This document shows positions 11,158 through 22,942 of a stretch of DNA of 64,000 nucleotides, piece by piece. The DNA lies in NCBI RefSeq assembly GCF_007565055.1, contig NC_044553.1, positions 98,245,858 to 98,309,857 on the forward strand. The letters run 5' to 3'. The stretch is from Rhinopithecus roxellana (lineage: Eukaryota; Chordata; Mammalia; Primates; Cercopithecidae). The position numbers and the translations under genes were made by a program. Position 1 is the stretch's first letter, and every line of letters starts with the position of its first letter. The notes below the pieces were generated by a model that was given only the letters and a program-made list of their open reading frames with translations, had not been told where the DNA came from and searched no databases.

Positions 11158-11526
11158 TAATATACCTTGGCTGTGTCCCCATCCAAATATCATCTTGAAT
11201 TGTAGCTCTCCTAATCCCCACATGTCATGGAAGAGATCTGGTGGGAGTTAATTCAATCATGTGGTGTGTTTTTTCCATGCTGTTCTTGTGATAGTGAGTT
11301 CTCACGAGATCTGTTGGTTTTATAAGGGACTTTCTCCCACTTTGTCCTGCATTTCTCCTTGCTGCCACCATGTGAAGAAGGACGTTTGCCTCCCCGTCTG
11401 CCATAATTGTAAGTTTCTTGAGGCCTACCCAACCTTGCTGAACTGTGAGTCAATTAAACATATTTTCTTTATAAATTACACAGTCTCATGTATGTCTTTA
11501 TTAGCAGCATGAGAACAGATTAATGC
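11158..11526 (+). repeat. 5' LTR of MaLR
   Basis: Contains the LTR landmarks CTTGGCTGTGTCCCC, TCATCTTGAATTGTAG, GTGAGTCAATTAAACA and GAGAACAGATTAATGCA. About 369 bp, essentially complete. Confidence 0.87.
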
Positions 11527-11940
11527 AGTAAATTGCTACCTGTAGAGTGGGGTACTGCTCTAACGATACCCAAAAATTCTGGAAGCACCTTTGGAACTGG
11601 GTAGTGAGGAGAGGTTGGAACAGTTTGGAGGGCTCAGAAAAAGACAGGGAAATGTGGGAAAGGTTGGAGCTTCCCAGAAAACAGGAAGATGTGGGAAAGT
11701 TTGGAACTTCTTAGAGACTTCCTGAATGGCTTTGACCAAAATGCTCATAGTGATATGAACAATGAAGTCCAGACTAAGGTGGTCTCTGATGGAGATAAGG
11801 AACTTGTTGGGAACTGGAGCAAAGGTGACTTTTGTTATGCTTTAGCAAAAAGACTGGTGGCATTTTGCTCCTGTCCTAGGCATCTGTGGAACTTTGAACT
11901 TGAGAGAGATGATTTAGGGTATCTGGCAGAAGACATTTCT

Positions 11941-12353
11941 TTTTTTATATATATTTTTTATTACACTTTAAGTTCTAGGGTACGTGTGCACAACGTGCAG
12001 GTTTGTTACATATGTGTATATGTGCCATGTTGGTGCTGCACCATTAACTCGTCTTTGGCATATCTCCTAATGCTATCTCTCCCTGCTCTCGCCACCCCAC
12101 AACAGGCTCTGGTGTGTGATGTTCCCCATCCTGTGTCCAAGCATTCTCATTGTTCAGTTCCTACCTATGAGTGAGAACATGCAGTGTTTGGTTTTCTGTC
12201 CTTGCAATAGTTTGCTCAGAATGATGGTTTCCAACCCAAATGTCCATCAATGATAGACTGGATTAAGAAAATGTGGCACACATACACCATAGAATACTAT
12301 GCAGTCATAAAAAAGAATGAGTTCATGTCCTTTGTAGGGACATGGATGAAGAA
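11941..12353 (-). mobile_element. Short L1 with 5' inversion (twin-primed)
   Basis: 11941-12232 is the reverse complement of an L1 3' end, beginning with the T-rich tail and passing through the 3' UTR into the last part of ORF2. 12233-12353 is ORF2 sequence in the opposite orientation (CCCAAATGTCCATCAATGAT onward). The element lies inside the MaLR internal region and is flanked by 16-bp copies with one mismatch: GGCAGAAGACATTTCT at 11925-11940 and GGCAGAAGAAATTTCT at 12354-12369. This is the structure expected from twin priming. Confidence 0.9.
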
Positions 12354-12740
12354 GGCAGAAGAAATTTCTAAGCAGCAAGGCATTCAAGAGGAAGCAGAGA
12401 ATAAAAATTTGGAACATTTGTAGCCTGACGATGCAATAGAAAAGAAAAACTCCTTATTTGGGGAGAAATTCAAGCCTCCTCCAGAAATTTGCATAAGTAA
12501 CAAGGAGTCAAATGTTAATCACCAAGACAATGGAAAAAATGTCTCCAGGGCATGTCAAAGACCTTCACAGCAGCACGTCCCATCACAGGCCCAGAAGCCT
12601 AGAAGGGGAAAATTGTTTCCTGGACCAGGTCTATATCCCCCCTGCTTTGTGCAGCCAAGGGACATGGTAACCTGCATCACAGCTTCTCTAGCCATGGCTT
12701 AAAGGGGCCAAGGTACAGCTCAGGCTGTGGCTTCAGAGGG

Positions 12741-12832
12741 TGCATTTACTTACAAGGGAAAAAAATTAGAACTGAATAACACAAGTAGGTAGACTTTAAA
12801 GAGGAGATTGAGCCAAATATTTGTGCCAGAAA
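12741..12832. repeat. 92-bp segment with inverted copy at 16129-16220
   Basis: Begins exactly where the MaLR internal region stops. It aligns without gaps to the reverse complement of 16129-16220 with only about seven mismatches. It belongs to no family I recognise. Confidence 0.85.
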
Positions 12833-13607
12833 CCATTCTTGTCAAGCCCATCAATTCTCTTTCCTTGTCTGACTTAACCTACTATAATAAAGTTAATCAT
12901 TATATCTATGACCCAATTTCTCTTCCTAGATAGAAAAGTATTTGCTTTAACACTCCTTCTTGGCTTCCAACACTGCTCCTTCTTCTCAGTCTACTACTTT
13001 GCTAATTCATAAGTATCTCTCTGACCTTTGAACTTTGGAGTGTCCCTAAGATGAGACCTTGTACTATGTTTCCGCCCTATTTCCAGTCATTACCAAGGTT
13101 CTCATGCAATCCCATGGCTTTGAATGCCATCTTTTCACTGATATCTTTCAGTTGTATATATCTAGCTCACTTTAGCTCTAACCTGCAGATTTATATATCC
13201 TATCTCTTAACTGAGTTGGGAGGCAAATGGACCTTTTTTATTTACCTTTACTTAAACATTATTCTATCAGAGCATATCCTCTATCAGCTGATCCCAAACT
13301 CTTCTTCTAAGTTTTCAGACCCAAACTTTTTTTTTTCTAATAGCATATCCATTTCATCAACAAATCCTGATATTTCTAATTTCAAAATAAGCAAGTCTCT
13401 TAACTCAGTCTCTTTCCACCATCTCTAACTGCAAACTTCTTGTGATGAGCCGCTACCGTCTTTCACAAGATTGAAGCAAGAGACTATTTGTGGATTCCAT
13501 GCATCTTCCTTTAGTCACTTTCTTTCAGTTCTCAACACAATGCTCACAGTGTTTCAGGTAGAGCTAAATCCGATTATATCATGCTCTGCTTGCTCAATAC
13601 TTACAAA
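12833..13607 (+). repeat. L2 (LINE-2) fragment, first part
   Basis: Weak but extended resemblance to the L2 3' half, including the CATGGCTTTGAATGCCATC, CAACAAATCCTGATATTTCT and ATATCATGCTCTGCTTGCTC stretches. The L2 resumes at about 14051 after an interruption. Confidence 0.65.
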
Positions 13608-13740
13608 TGGCTTCCTTTGTAATTATTATTGATAATCAGCGTGGTCTGATGTTATATACAGTTTGACTTCATTTTTGATATTTGATTGCTGACGAACTTC
13701 AATCCCCACTCCTCCTTCTTACCCACTTGTTCCACATTTA
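13608..13740 (+). repeat. 133-bp segment, direct copy at 16986-17118
   Basis: Aligns without gaps at a constant offset of 3378 bp with roughly 12 differences, nearly all transitions. It ends in both places right after CCACATTTA. Confidence 0.9.
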
Positions 13741-14050
13741 GGCAGGTGGATAAGACACATGTTCTCTCTCTGGCACCAGCAAAAAGTTAAAGCCATGCAA
13801 GCACCATTTTGAAGTGCACAGGAACACTTGCCCCAGCCTCACCCCTTAATCACTATAAAAGCTGAGGCAGTTGCCTTTACCTCCTACAAGCCATTTTCAA
13901 ACCCCATTGGGAATATTCCCTGCTCTCTCCAAAAAACTATACTATGTGAACAATGAGTTCATACGTGTTTAGTGTATGTGTATGTGTAATCATTAGTTTA
14001 ATATCTGAACCAAAATTTGAGTACAACACCTATCCCTCCTAGATGGGGTA
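13608..14050. other. Segment splitting the L2; possibly LTR-derived, unassigned
   Basis: The first 133 bp (13608-13740) are duplicated at 16986-17118. The rest contains CACTATAAAAGCTGAGG (13851-13867), a TATA-box-like context such as LTRs carry. I cannot name a family. It could be an old LTR insertion or unique DNA. Confidence 0.4.
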
Positions 14051-14470
14051 ACTATAACAGCTATTCACACATTATTTCTCTGATCTCATTTCTTATTGCT
14101 GTAGACTTCATTCATGTAACTCCAATCCATTAGAATTCTCACTCCCCATACGTTACATTAACTAAGGTTATTTGTACATATTTTCCAGTCTATCCAGGAC
14201 TTTATTTCCCGTGATATTTGCATGGCTCATTCTCTTATATTTAAAATCACTTTCTGAGGCAAGGTTTCCTTTCCTTAACAAAGCTTTATGTTCCATAGAA
14301 CTTACTAACATCTAACATAACTAACACTCTGCTTGCTCAGTTTATATATTATTTATATGTTCTACGTGGGTAGACATTTGTATCTATTTTGTGCACTGCT
14401 TTATTTACAACTCATACAATAGCTATTCTACATAAAATAGATGCTAATCAATGCTGGTGGCATGAATAAA
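14051..14470 (+). repeat. L2 (LINE-2) 3' end
   Basis: Follows the L2 3' terminal order: TCTCTGATCTCATTTCTTAT, a TTTGCATGGCTCATTCTCTT block, and a tail resembling the common 'gtaggtgctcaataaatg' end near 14435-14470. Diverged, as usual for L2. Confidence 0.65.
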
Positions 14471-15480
14471 ATTATACTTGTAGAAAGATATATTCATTCA
14501 AAATGAATACATATTATATAATTTTCACAAAAAGACAAAAATACCACAATTTTACAGGAATATTTTTAACTTTCCTAATAATGAAATATACATGAAAAAC
14601 AGGTTTTAAAAAACTTTGTTGATCAAAGAAGAAAAATTAATAACAAATAAAAGCCTAAATTCTATTATAATTCAATGAAATAAATGTTCTTGTATATTAC
14701 TGGTGGCACAGTATGTCAAAATGATTATTTTGAAAAAGCAATTCAGAAATATGCCAATAAATTATAAAATTCTTCATGAACTTTGAAAAATAATTTTAAT
14801 TTAAAATGCCTATTATTGGAAATAAAATTATTGAAATAAAAACATGGAAAAATTCTATCATACTGTTATTTAAATAGCAAATATGATAAAGACACAGCTC
14901 AAGAAACAGAAGACCACAATTTCCATAAGGTCACAGAACTGGTCAATTTTGATGAAAAGATTTCAAAGTTTTGTCTTAGTCAATAAAAGAAACCCAGAAA
15001 TGAATTATGTATAGCCATGGATAGTGTTTATTAAAAAAATTTAAAATATAAAGTATTTAAATAATATTTAAATAATATATGTTTTATTTTAATTAAGTAA
15101 ATGTTAAAAACCACCTTACATTATATCCTTTTCTTTTTTGCCAAGGTAATTATGTTGAACAACAACAAAAAGAGCTATTAAAGTTTTTAAAAGTAACATA
15201 TTGTCCCCAAACCGGTAATATATGAGTGCTTACTCTATTAGATGCAGTGCTAAATATTTTTAATGAATTATTTAATTGTATTCTCAAATGTCTGCCAAAT
15301 TATAAAAGCTCCAACTTAGTTATTTTTATTATCCTACTCTATTGTTATCAATATTGTTATTGCAATCGCTCATATCCATTACACTAACTTTATGTGTATA
15401 TTTAAGAAGATCAGAAAAGACATTACTAGTAAATAAAGGATTTAAAAATTAAGTATCCGATACATTCAAAATGTCTCAAG
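14471..15480. other. No gene or clear repeat seen
   Basis: Very AT-rich unique sequence with no informative open frame. Confidence 0.6.
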
Positions 15481-15811
15481 TCCTTTGTAGGGACATGGAT
15501 GAAGCTGGAAACCATCATTCTCAGCAAACTATCGCAAGAACAGAAAACCAAACACCTCATGTTCTCTCTCATAGGTGGGAATTGAACAATGAGAAAACTT
15601 GGACACAGGAAGAGGAACATCACACCCTGGGACCTGTCGTGGGGTAGGGGAAATGGGGAGGGATAGTATTAGGAGATATACCTGATGTAAATGACGAGTT
15701 AATGGGTATAGCACACCAACATGGCACATGTATATATATGTAAGAAATCTGCACGTTGTGCACATGTACCCTAGAACTTAAAGTATAATAAAAAATTTAA
15801 AAAAAAAAGAA
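15481..15811 (+). mobile_element. L1 3' end, 5'-truncated (L1PA lineage, older type)
   Basis: Starts inside the end of ORF2 (TCCTTTGTAGGGACATGGAT) and runs through the 3' UTR to an A-rich tail. It has one copy, not two, of the 18-bp 3' UTR block that is duplicated in the L1s at 1-4945 and 42134-42715. No target-site duplication was found by eye. Confidence 0.93.
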
Positions 15812-16128
15812 AATCAGGGAGAAAGGAGATAATGTTTGGAATTGAAAATAATTGTTTGTAATAATGTTTATCAAACTTATAATGTTATTGTAAGTGAATT
15901 GGTGTTTTTTAATCAATTTCTTTCAGAAAAACAATAAAATGTTCTAAACCCTAGAAAATAGAAGATTATGTGAAAATTAATTTTTAGAAACATCACAGAA
16001 CAAAACTATAATCCTTTCATGGGGGCTGACATATTAGAAAAACAAAACTTTGAAAATCTGCAACTTTTCAGTATTAAAAAATAAGCTCAAATATAATATA
16101 TATTTATAATGAATGTGAGGCATGGCTT
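15812..16128. other. No gene or repeat seen
   Basis: AT-rich unique sequence between an L1 tail and the inverted 92-bp copy. Confidence 0.55.
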
Positions 16129-16220
16129 TTTCTGGCACAAATATTTGGCTCAATTTACTCTTTAAAATCTACCTACTTGTGTTATTCAGTTCTGATTTTT
16201 TTCCCTTGTAAGTATATACA
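16129..16220. repeat. 92-bp segment, inverted copy of 12741-12832
   Basis: Reverse-complement match to 12741-12832, for example GGCACAAATATTTGGCTCAA against TTGAGCCAAATATTTGTGCC. Confidence 0.85.
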
Positions 16221-16985
16221 TGCTCCTGAGCCAGTGATAAGATGTTTTTCTACATTGAAACACATTATTTCCTGTTATTGTTATTTCTGTTGATATTCTC
16301 TCATCTTGAAATCAATAGTATACTTATGATTTTGCCACAAAAATACACAAATCTACATTTAGTCTTTCAGAAACACTTTAACAGAGAGATATAAAATATT
16401 TATCTTTCAGTGTTTTTTTTAATTATACTTTAAGTGCTGTTAAAATAGTGTCATGTCAACTGCTCCTCTATTTAGCTCTTACATTTCAATAGTATTTATT
16501 GAAGAATACAGAAAGTTTCTGATAAATCTCCAAAATACCAAGCTTTGCTGGAAGACTTTTATACTGATTGTTGGATTACTGCCAAATTTCAAGTAGTATA
16601 GGGCATCTTTAACAATAATGGTACTCTGGTAGCCAATAGTTCATTTTATTACTCAGAGTTGCCATCTGTTCTAATTTCTCTAGGGCACACGTTTGACAGT
16701 GAGAGTCATTAAAGGTATTTCAATATTAAGAGAAAATCTACTAAAAGACATAGAATTATTTTCAAAATAGACTACTCAAGTATAATCTAAATATTGTGTA
16801 AATATGAATTTTTTGTCTGCAAAAGCAAATAAAGTATTTGTAAGCATGGTAGTAATCTTGACTGTATTTTATAAATAATATCAAAAAATACAAAAATTGC
16901 ACTATCATTTGCTGAAGGGCAAAATTACATGTACTTGTATGCAATTCCTTTTAAATAATCAAAGTGTACAGGGAAATCATCAGCA
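16221..16985. other. Unique sequence between two duplicated segments
   Basis: No repeat family recognised. It does not resemble 12833-13607, although it separates copies of the same two end segments and is nearly the same length (765 against 775 bp). At about 16411-16433 there is a T-run followed by AATTATACTTTAAG, identical to a reversed L1 3' terminus. Confidence 0.55.
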
Positions 16986-17118
16986 TGCCTTCCCTTATAA
17001 CTATTATTAATAACCAATGTGGTCTGATGTTATATATAGTTTGACTTCATTTTTGATGTTTGACTGCTGACAAACTTCAATCCCCACTCCTCCTTCTTAC
17101 CCACTTGTTCCACATTTA
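16986..17118 (+). repeat. 133-bp direct copy of 13608-13740
   Basis: Same orientation and gap-free alignment to 13608-13740. Shared long words include CTTCAATCCCCACTCCTCCT. Confidence 0.9.
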
Positions 17119-17252
17119 ACACATTTAAGTGTTAAAAATTAAAAAAAAAATACTTTCAGTATTTGAATTCAATAGCTATGTGCCCAAATGTTAAATGCTG
17201 GGGATATAAACATTCAATTATATATCTCTTCCTAAAGGGATATATAACTTTT

Positions 17253-17299
17253 CACACACACACACATACACACACACACACATACACACACACACACAT
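17253..17299. repeat. (CA)n microsatellite
   Basis: CA dinucleotides broken at two places by CATA, about 47 bp. Confidence 0.95.
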
Positions 17300-17329
17300 A
17301 CTGATAGTTTCAAATGGCAAGGAGAAAAA

Positions 17330-17700
17330 GTATGAGGCAGCTGAATTGAATAAAATCTGTCCAAGAATTTCAAAATTTAAAAACAGTAATAATCTATGGA
17401 TCAAAGCAGCTTTCTGAACTACAAAAATGGACAAAAACAAAAGGAAACAAGCACCTAAAATTATAATAAAATTCCTGAAAACTAAAGACAGACTGCGGTT
17501 AACAAAGCCAGAGGGAAATATGCCCTCACTTTAAAGAAGTAAAACAAGACTTAGAGTTGACTTTCAAGCATATGTAATTGAGGAAATTAAATCAACTGTA
17601 GAAAGAGTTACATCAAAAAATATACCGAAAGGATTGTTTTACAGAGTCAATGAAAATAATACCAGATAGATGGAGAAGAGACTAATACAGATGTGTTTGT
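17330..17700 (+). repeat. Old L1M ORF1-like remnant
   Basis: The stretch with TTCCTGAAAACTAAAGACAG followed by GCCAGAGGGAAA resembles the C-terminal ORF1 coding part of old mammalian L1s. Diverged, with no open frame retained. Assignment is tentative. Confidence 0.4.
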
Positions 17701-17859
17701 AAAATGTCATCAGGCTTTATACAAAAAATTGGTGCACTTTACACTTAAAAAAATTATATTTCAATTAAAATGTATTTAATAAAATAAATAAGTAGCTATA
17801 GTAATTTACATTTCCACCTGAAAAAGCTGAGAATTCTTGTTATTAACCTTTATTCTTGA

Positions 17860-18035
17860 TGAACTTTTCTTCAGGTAGTGACCTCTAGATTGGTAGTTAT
17901 TTTCTCTCAGCACTTTAATAAAATAATTCTATTGTCTTCTGTCTTTCATCACTTCTGTTGACACATTAGCTGTCAGCGCAATTGCTACTCCTCTGATTTT
18001 TCATGAAGTTCATTTAAAATTTTCTGAATACCCCT
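17860..18035. repeat. Possible old L1M fragment
   Basis: Resembles a common old-L1 sequence containing a CTTTCAGCACTTT-like block, ATTGTCTTCTG and a TTAGCTGTCAG block. Orientation and subfamily are not determined. Confidence 0.4.
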
Positions 18036-21000
18036 GGAAAAAGTAGCAAGTACAACTAAAACTCTTGTGTTAAAAATCATTAAATTTTGTCATCCTAAGA
18101 AATGTGTTAAACTCAGACAATATTATATCCCAGGGGAATTATGTCATATGCTGTAGTCAAATGTTACCAACCCTGATATTTAATAATTACAATAATACTT
18201 AGCTTGTACACAAAATACGTAACATTCAAAACATCAGGCAAACATTAAATAATTACACTTTACAAGTTTTTATTGCTATAGGTAAGTAAACATTCATGAT
18301 GAAATTTGTTTAATAACAAACACATCATTAATACAGGTAAGTGGATTCAGAAAGACAAAAGCTATTCATTCACAAAAACCACTTGGAGTGTATAAGTAAA
18401 TAAGTATGTCTTTGCTTAGAAATCATCCTTTTCAAAATACGAATGTATAAAAGAAATGTAAAAGCTCTGACTACTTTTATTTGCACACATTTAGAGCAAG
18501 TTTCCTCAAACTGATATCTGAGTGGGCTATCTATATTAGAATTATTAAACTTGCTTGAAAAAGGTATACATTTCTTGGCAAAATTAACACTATGCTTACA
18601 AAATCAGAATCTCTAGAAGTAGTATAAAGGAATTTGAATTTATAATATTTCCTTGCAATTTTTACCCAAAGTAAAATTTTAAATTACTGTTTCTGCATTT
18701 ATATTTAAATTATATGTATTAAAATTTATTTTAAGATATTCAAGAGGAATAATGTTAAACATATATATACTATGGCACACATGTAGATTGAACTATATAA
18801 TCACAAATGAATACTTCCCCATAAGCAGTTAAGAAATACATTGAATAGGATAGCATCTGTTTCCACCAAATATATGTGATGCTGTTCAGACTCTCCTTCC
18901 TTGTCTATCTTTATAGATAATAAGAGAATATTTTTGAAAGATTTCTTGTTTTGATCTCCTACTTTTCTTTTACCTAAGAATCTTGACATTCATAAATAAG
19001 TTGTTTGAAAACCTCAACCAATTTTTTTTTAGCTGAACTTATCTATAAAGACTGTATAAAGCTTCCAAACACTTTAAATAAGTGGATTTATTTTGAAATA
19101 ATCTTCTGTGAGCACCTGCAGAATCATAGCCTTAATTGGGATACAGCTGTTGCTGATTGCTGTGAAGTGAGTGTCTGTGTTGACTGATTGGACATTTTTA
19201 TTTGATAGTACATTGAGCTTTCTTTCTTTTTTTAAGTTGTAGCTTTCTTAGGAAATGGTTTAAATGATTAAAGACCTAAAGTGGAGTGTCACTTTGCCAA
19301 CTATCAACAGTAGAAAATGAACTGCTTTCAGTGAATAAACATTACCAGACACCTGTGTATGTAAGCCATGACTTCTTCCTTTTTAGAACAAGAATATTGA
19401 TCTCACGAAACAATTTGCTCAATGGTTCACCAGTCACAGAAGTAAATGTTTTAAACTGATGAGGCATACAAAGTAGTAAAAATGTCAAGGCAGCAGAAAC
19501 AATTAGTTTTGCTCTAAACAGTACCAGAAGAAATAAAAATGGTTTTAATGAGTGTTAAATAAATGTGTATTCTGATTCTTTTCCTAGTAAGGTTAGTAAG
19601 GTAGTTGTAGTTCTCAGTGATTTCAGTTTATTTATTGACATTTAAGACTAACAAACGTTTAAGGTTTTATGTGGTATCTGTATTTCTACCCATGTGGAAA
19701 CATTAATAATGTAATTATGATTCACATTTTACCATGTTTCTTAACAAATTTTTATGGCTCTAATGGTCTACTGCTCAATCAAGAGACAATAATTCAACTT
19801 ATTCCTTCTTAGTACATTGAAATAGGTAAAAAATCTATGCTGCAGATACCCTGAGCCCTACAAAAATAGACAAAAAGAAACAAAAATGAAACAAAAACCC
19901 AGAGGAAAAATATCTGTGTTTTCTCATACAGTTTTAAATCTTTTTATCATAAAATTCATCAAATGCACCTAGATCTTCAATAGTTTGTAATTTCCTCTTA
20001 TAGCATATGAAATAGAAATGAATATTATCCTTCAAAACAATATTCTATTAAACTGAATAGGGTAGTGATAATAGCCATAATATTGTTTTGGTGTCTATAC
20101 TTCAAATAATACAGTCTCAAAAATTTAAACTCATTTTTTAGAAGCTTGGAGTGCATTAAAAACTTGCTGCATTTAAACTATATTATCACAACCTCTACTT
20201 TGCAATAAAAAACACATATTTAACTGCAGTCCAGTTTATTTATATCAACTATATCAACTTCTATGACCTGAAGTATTTCACTCTATGTAGGTCTTATTAT
20301 TTATCAGATTAGTTTTTCTTTCAAAATTAACTGAGACAAATTTCTGTAGAGCAGACGTAAATCAGATTTCCCAGTGGTAAGACAAAGAGATGTATGAACA
20401 GTTGTGGAAACATGTTTTCATAGATTATATTATGAAATTTTTCCAGCTCTTAGTATGACTAACAAAAACAGCAATGTAATCTTCAAGGCGGGCATAAATT
20501 ACATAACAACACATACACACACACAAGCATAGTTCACTAATTCCTTTGTGAAATGCAAATGCATCCCTGTCTTAGGGATTTTTAAGCCTCTATCCTTAAT
20601 ATAACTATACATGTTATTATGATTCTAGCTTACATTATGTTCTGTCTCTTGTCATATAATCTAATGATTAAATTCTATATGATAAATTTAACGTTAACCA
20701 AAAGTATGCTTAGGAGTGGCTCTAATCCCGGAATAGTATGGGAAATTCTATTTTGCTTCCTGCCTCCTATTCTACTTTCTTTCTTATGATCCTATGCTTG
20801 TGTGCTTCGTATTTAGGTTACTAATCTTGATATTACAGTTTAGTTTTATAATGCATTAGCAGAAGGCATTGGTGAATGTGGGAGACTAGAAGCTGAAGCA
20901 ATAAGTTTCAGAGATGACAGTGGATTGAATCAGAATGGTGGTAGTGGAGAGAAAGAGAAGTGATTTAATTTGAAAAAAAACATATGTATAGGTTAAACTC

Positions 21001-21198
21001 AAGCATTCGTGAGAAAAATGGAGCCAACACAAAGATTATTTCCAGAATTCTGACTTGGGAAACAATGTTGGAATCTCAAATAGACATTTGGATATATGAT
21101 TTTGTGCAGAATCAGAAGAGGTCCCAAAGTAGAACACTCCAAGATTTAGATATTGTAGAGCGAGAACTAGGCTAATACGGAAGATCAAGAGGCAGAAA
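18036..21198. other. Long stretch with no gene recognised
   Basis: About 3.1 kb of AT-rich sequence with no recognised young repeat, no splice-bounded open frame that I could support, and only short chance frames (the longest about 60 codons). The segment near 20870-20965, with GGTGGTAGTGGAGAGAAAGA, has the flavour of an ancient interspersed repeat but I cannot classify it. Confidence 0.5.
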
Positions 21199-21222
21199 AC
21201 ACACACACACACACACACACAG
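21199..21222. repeat. (CA)n microsatellite
   Basis: Twelve uninterrupted CA units. Confidence 0.95.
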
Positions 21223-21461
21223 GAGATTGTTGCATCATAAAAATAAACAGAAGCGATTGTTTAAAGATCCAAGAGTTGTTGAAGACTAAACACAATTCTA
21301 GGAGAGTAAGTGCAATTTGTTAACAGGACAATAAAAATGTTCCTTATGCAATGTGATAACAATATTATAAACACAATACTATTTTAAATTAGGAACTACC
21401 TATATTTGTAGTCATGAAAATTACAAAAATATTTATTTATCCAGTTCACTCACCACTTCTA

Positions 21462-21879
21462 GTCGACTAACTGAAATTGCTAGCCAGGGCAAGCAGGCAA
21501 GAGAAAAAAATAAAAGGCATATAAATAGGAAAAGAAGACAAACTATCTCTCTTGGCTAATGACCTAATTCTATATGTAGAATCCCCTAAAGACTCCACCT
21601 AAAAGATCCTGGAACTGATAAATGACTTCAGTAAAATGTTAGAATACAAAATTAATGAAGAAAAATCAGTAATTTTTCTATACCCCAATAACACTTTAGG
21701 TTAGTGTCAAATCAAGAATACAATCCCATTTTCAATAGAAAAAATAAAAATGAAATACTTAGGATTATATCTAATCAAGTAAAGATTTCTGCAAAGGGAA
21801 CTACAAAGCATTGCTGAAGGAAATCAGAGATGACACAAATACAGGAGAAAATATTCCATGCCCATTGATGCAATACAAT
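21462..21879 (+). mobile_element. L1 ORF2 fragment, older primate type
   Basis: Matches the RT/post-RT part of ORF2, parallel to about 2890-3290 of the first L1. Examples are GGCAAGCAGGCAAGAGAAA, the altered FADD-equivalent region, and GGGAACTACAAAGCATTGCTG. Full of stops and small shifts. It ends at the LTR to its right and does not resume afterwards. Confidence 0.85.
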
Positions 21880-22836
21880 GATAGAGGCAGTAGGGAGAGA
21901 ATTTCTAGGCAGACAGGGGAGGGTCCCTGGCAAAACCCCAACTTCAAGCCGAAAAGCCTGAAACCCATGGCCCAAAATGAGAACTTCCATCCCTATGTGC
22001 CCGCTCTCTCCCAGTTGTTTTTTCTGAATAATGTTATTTTACCAATCAAATGTTTCCTTTTCCAAAACTACCTATGGCTCTCCCCTCCCCCATCTTGTGC
22101 CTATGAAGACCCCAGACTCAGCCAGCAAAGAGAAGAAGTGGCTGTACATTGGAGAGAGGCAACTTGACATTGTAAGAGGGAGGCAAAGAGGTGACTTAAC
22201 TTCATGGGAGAGCGACCTGCCCTTCCTGCTCCTTTTCCAGCTCCCCTCTCTGCTGAGAGCTGCTTTCAACACTCAATAAAATTCTTCACATTCACCATCC
22301 TTCAATTTGTCCATGTGACCTCATTCCTCTTGGGCACTGGACAGGAATTTAGGATGCACCAAGTGCAGGTACCCAAAAAGGCTGTCACTCTGGCCCTTTG
22401 TCCTCACTGGCAGAGGGCAGTCATGCCACACAATGAAGCAAAGGGTCCACTGAGTTGATAATGCACTACTGTCTGTAGATAGCAGAGCTAAAAGAGCATT
22501 GTAACATGCCCTCTGGGGCCTTAGGGTCATAGAACCCCACCTGGACACTGCAGTGGGAACAGCATGGAGTTCGCTCCTAATGGTGCTAAGGGGGTCAGTT
22601 CCTGCACTCGCTCACCTGCACGCTCATCTATGAGAGATGGAGATTATGGGACCCGAGGGAGTGGAGTTTGTTCCTGCTGATGCCTAATGGCCGGCCAGTT
22701 CCCATGCTCTTTCGCTCCAGTCTTGATACTTGTTCACTTGTATGCTCCCTCCCTGAGGGGTTGAGTGGGGTGGGATTAGTAAACTGGGCATCCTTGTCAT
22801 GAGTCCCATGAGGGTGTCAAGAAAATATCCTGTATC
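21880..22836 (+). repeat. Solo LTR, class I endogenous retrovirus (family unassigned)
   Basis: GC-richer than its surroundings and bounded by TGATAGAGGC on the left and about TCCTGTATCA on the right. It has an AATAAA at 22276-22281 following the CTGCTTTCAACACTC context typical of gammaretroviral-like R regions, and a degraded TATA context near 22097. There is no internal region. About 950 bp. I lean to an ERV1 LTR of HERV9/LTR12-like style but cannot fix the family. Short open frames inside it are not genes. Confidence 0.65.
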
Positions 22837-22838
22837 AA

Positions 22839-22942
22839 TTATAGTCACACTTTAAGATAATGTTTTAAAGTACTATAGGATTGTTAATAGGCTACTCTTT
22901 AATTAATTGTATGCTAGTTTATTCCATTGATAACTTGGTTAT
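22839..22942 (+). repeat. 104-bp segment, direct copy at 24277-24380
   Basis: Four differences in 104 bp from 24277-24380, without gaps, at an offset of 1438 bp. Shared word: TTTTAAAGTACTATAGGATT. It lies immediately 3' of the LTR. Confidence 0.95.

Larger units (their letters stand above)
11158..12740 (+). mobile_element. MaLR (MST/THE1 type) LTR plus internal region, 3' end missing
   Basis: The LTR at 11158-11526 is followed directly by the start of the internal region (GTAGAGTGGGGTACTGCTC) and continues, apart from a nested L1, to 12740, where it stops abruptly in the middle of the internal region. There is no 3' LTR. It shares long blocks with the provirus at 6578-8628. Confidence 0.85.

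Noticed and set aside
13851..13867. TATA box of a host promoter
   Set aside because: There is no gene downstream; if real it belongs to an old LTR-like segment.
17253..17299. Regularly spaced CACA/CATA units as a possible array
   Set aside because: It is a plain CA microsatellite; there are no repeat-spacer units and CRISPR is not expected in primate DNA.
21811..22548. Cluster of overlapping open frames in GC-richer DNA
   Set aside because: This is an ERV LTR; the higher GC lowers stop density on both strands.
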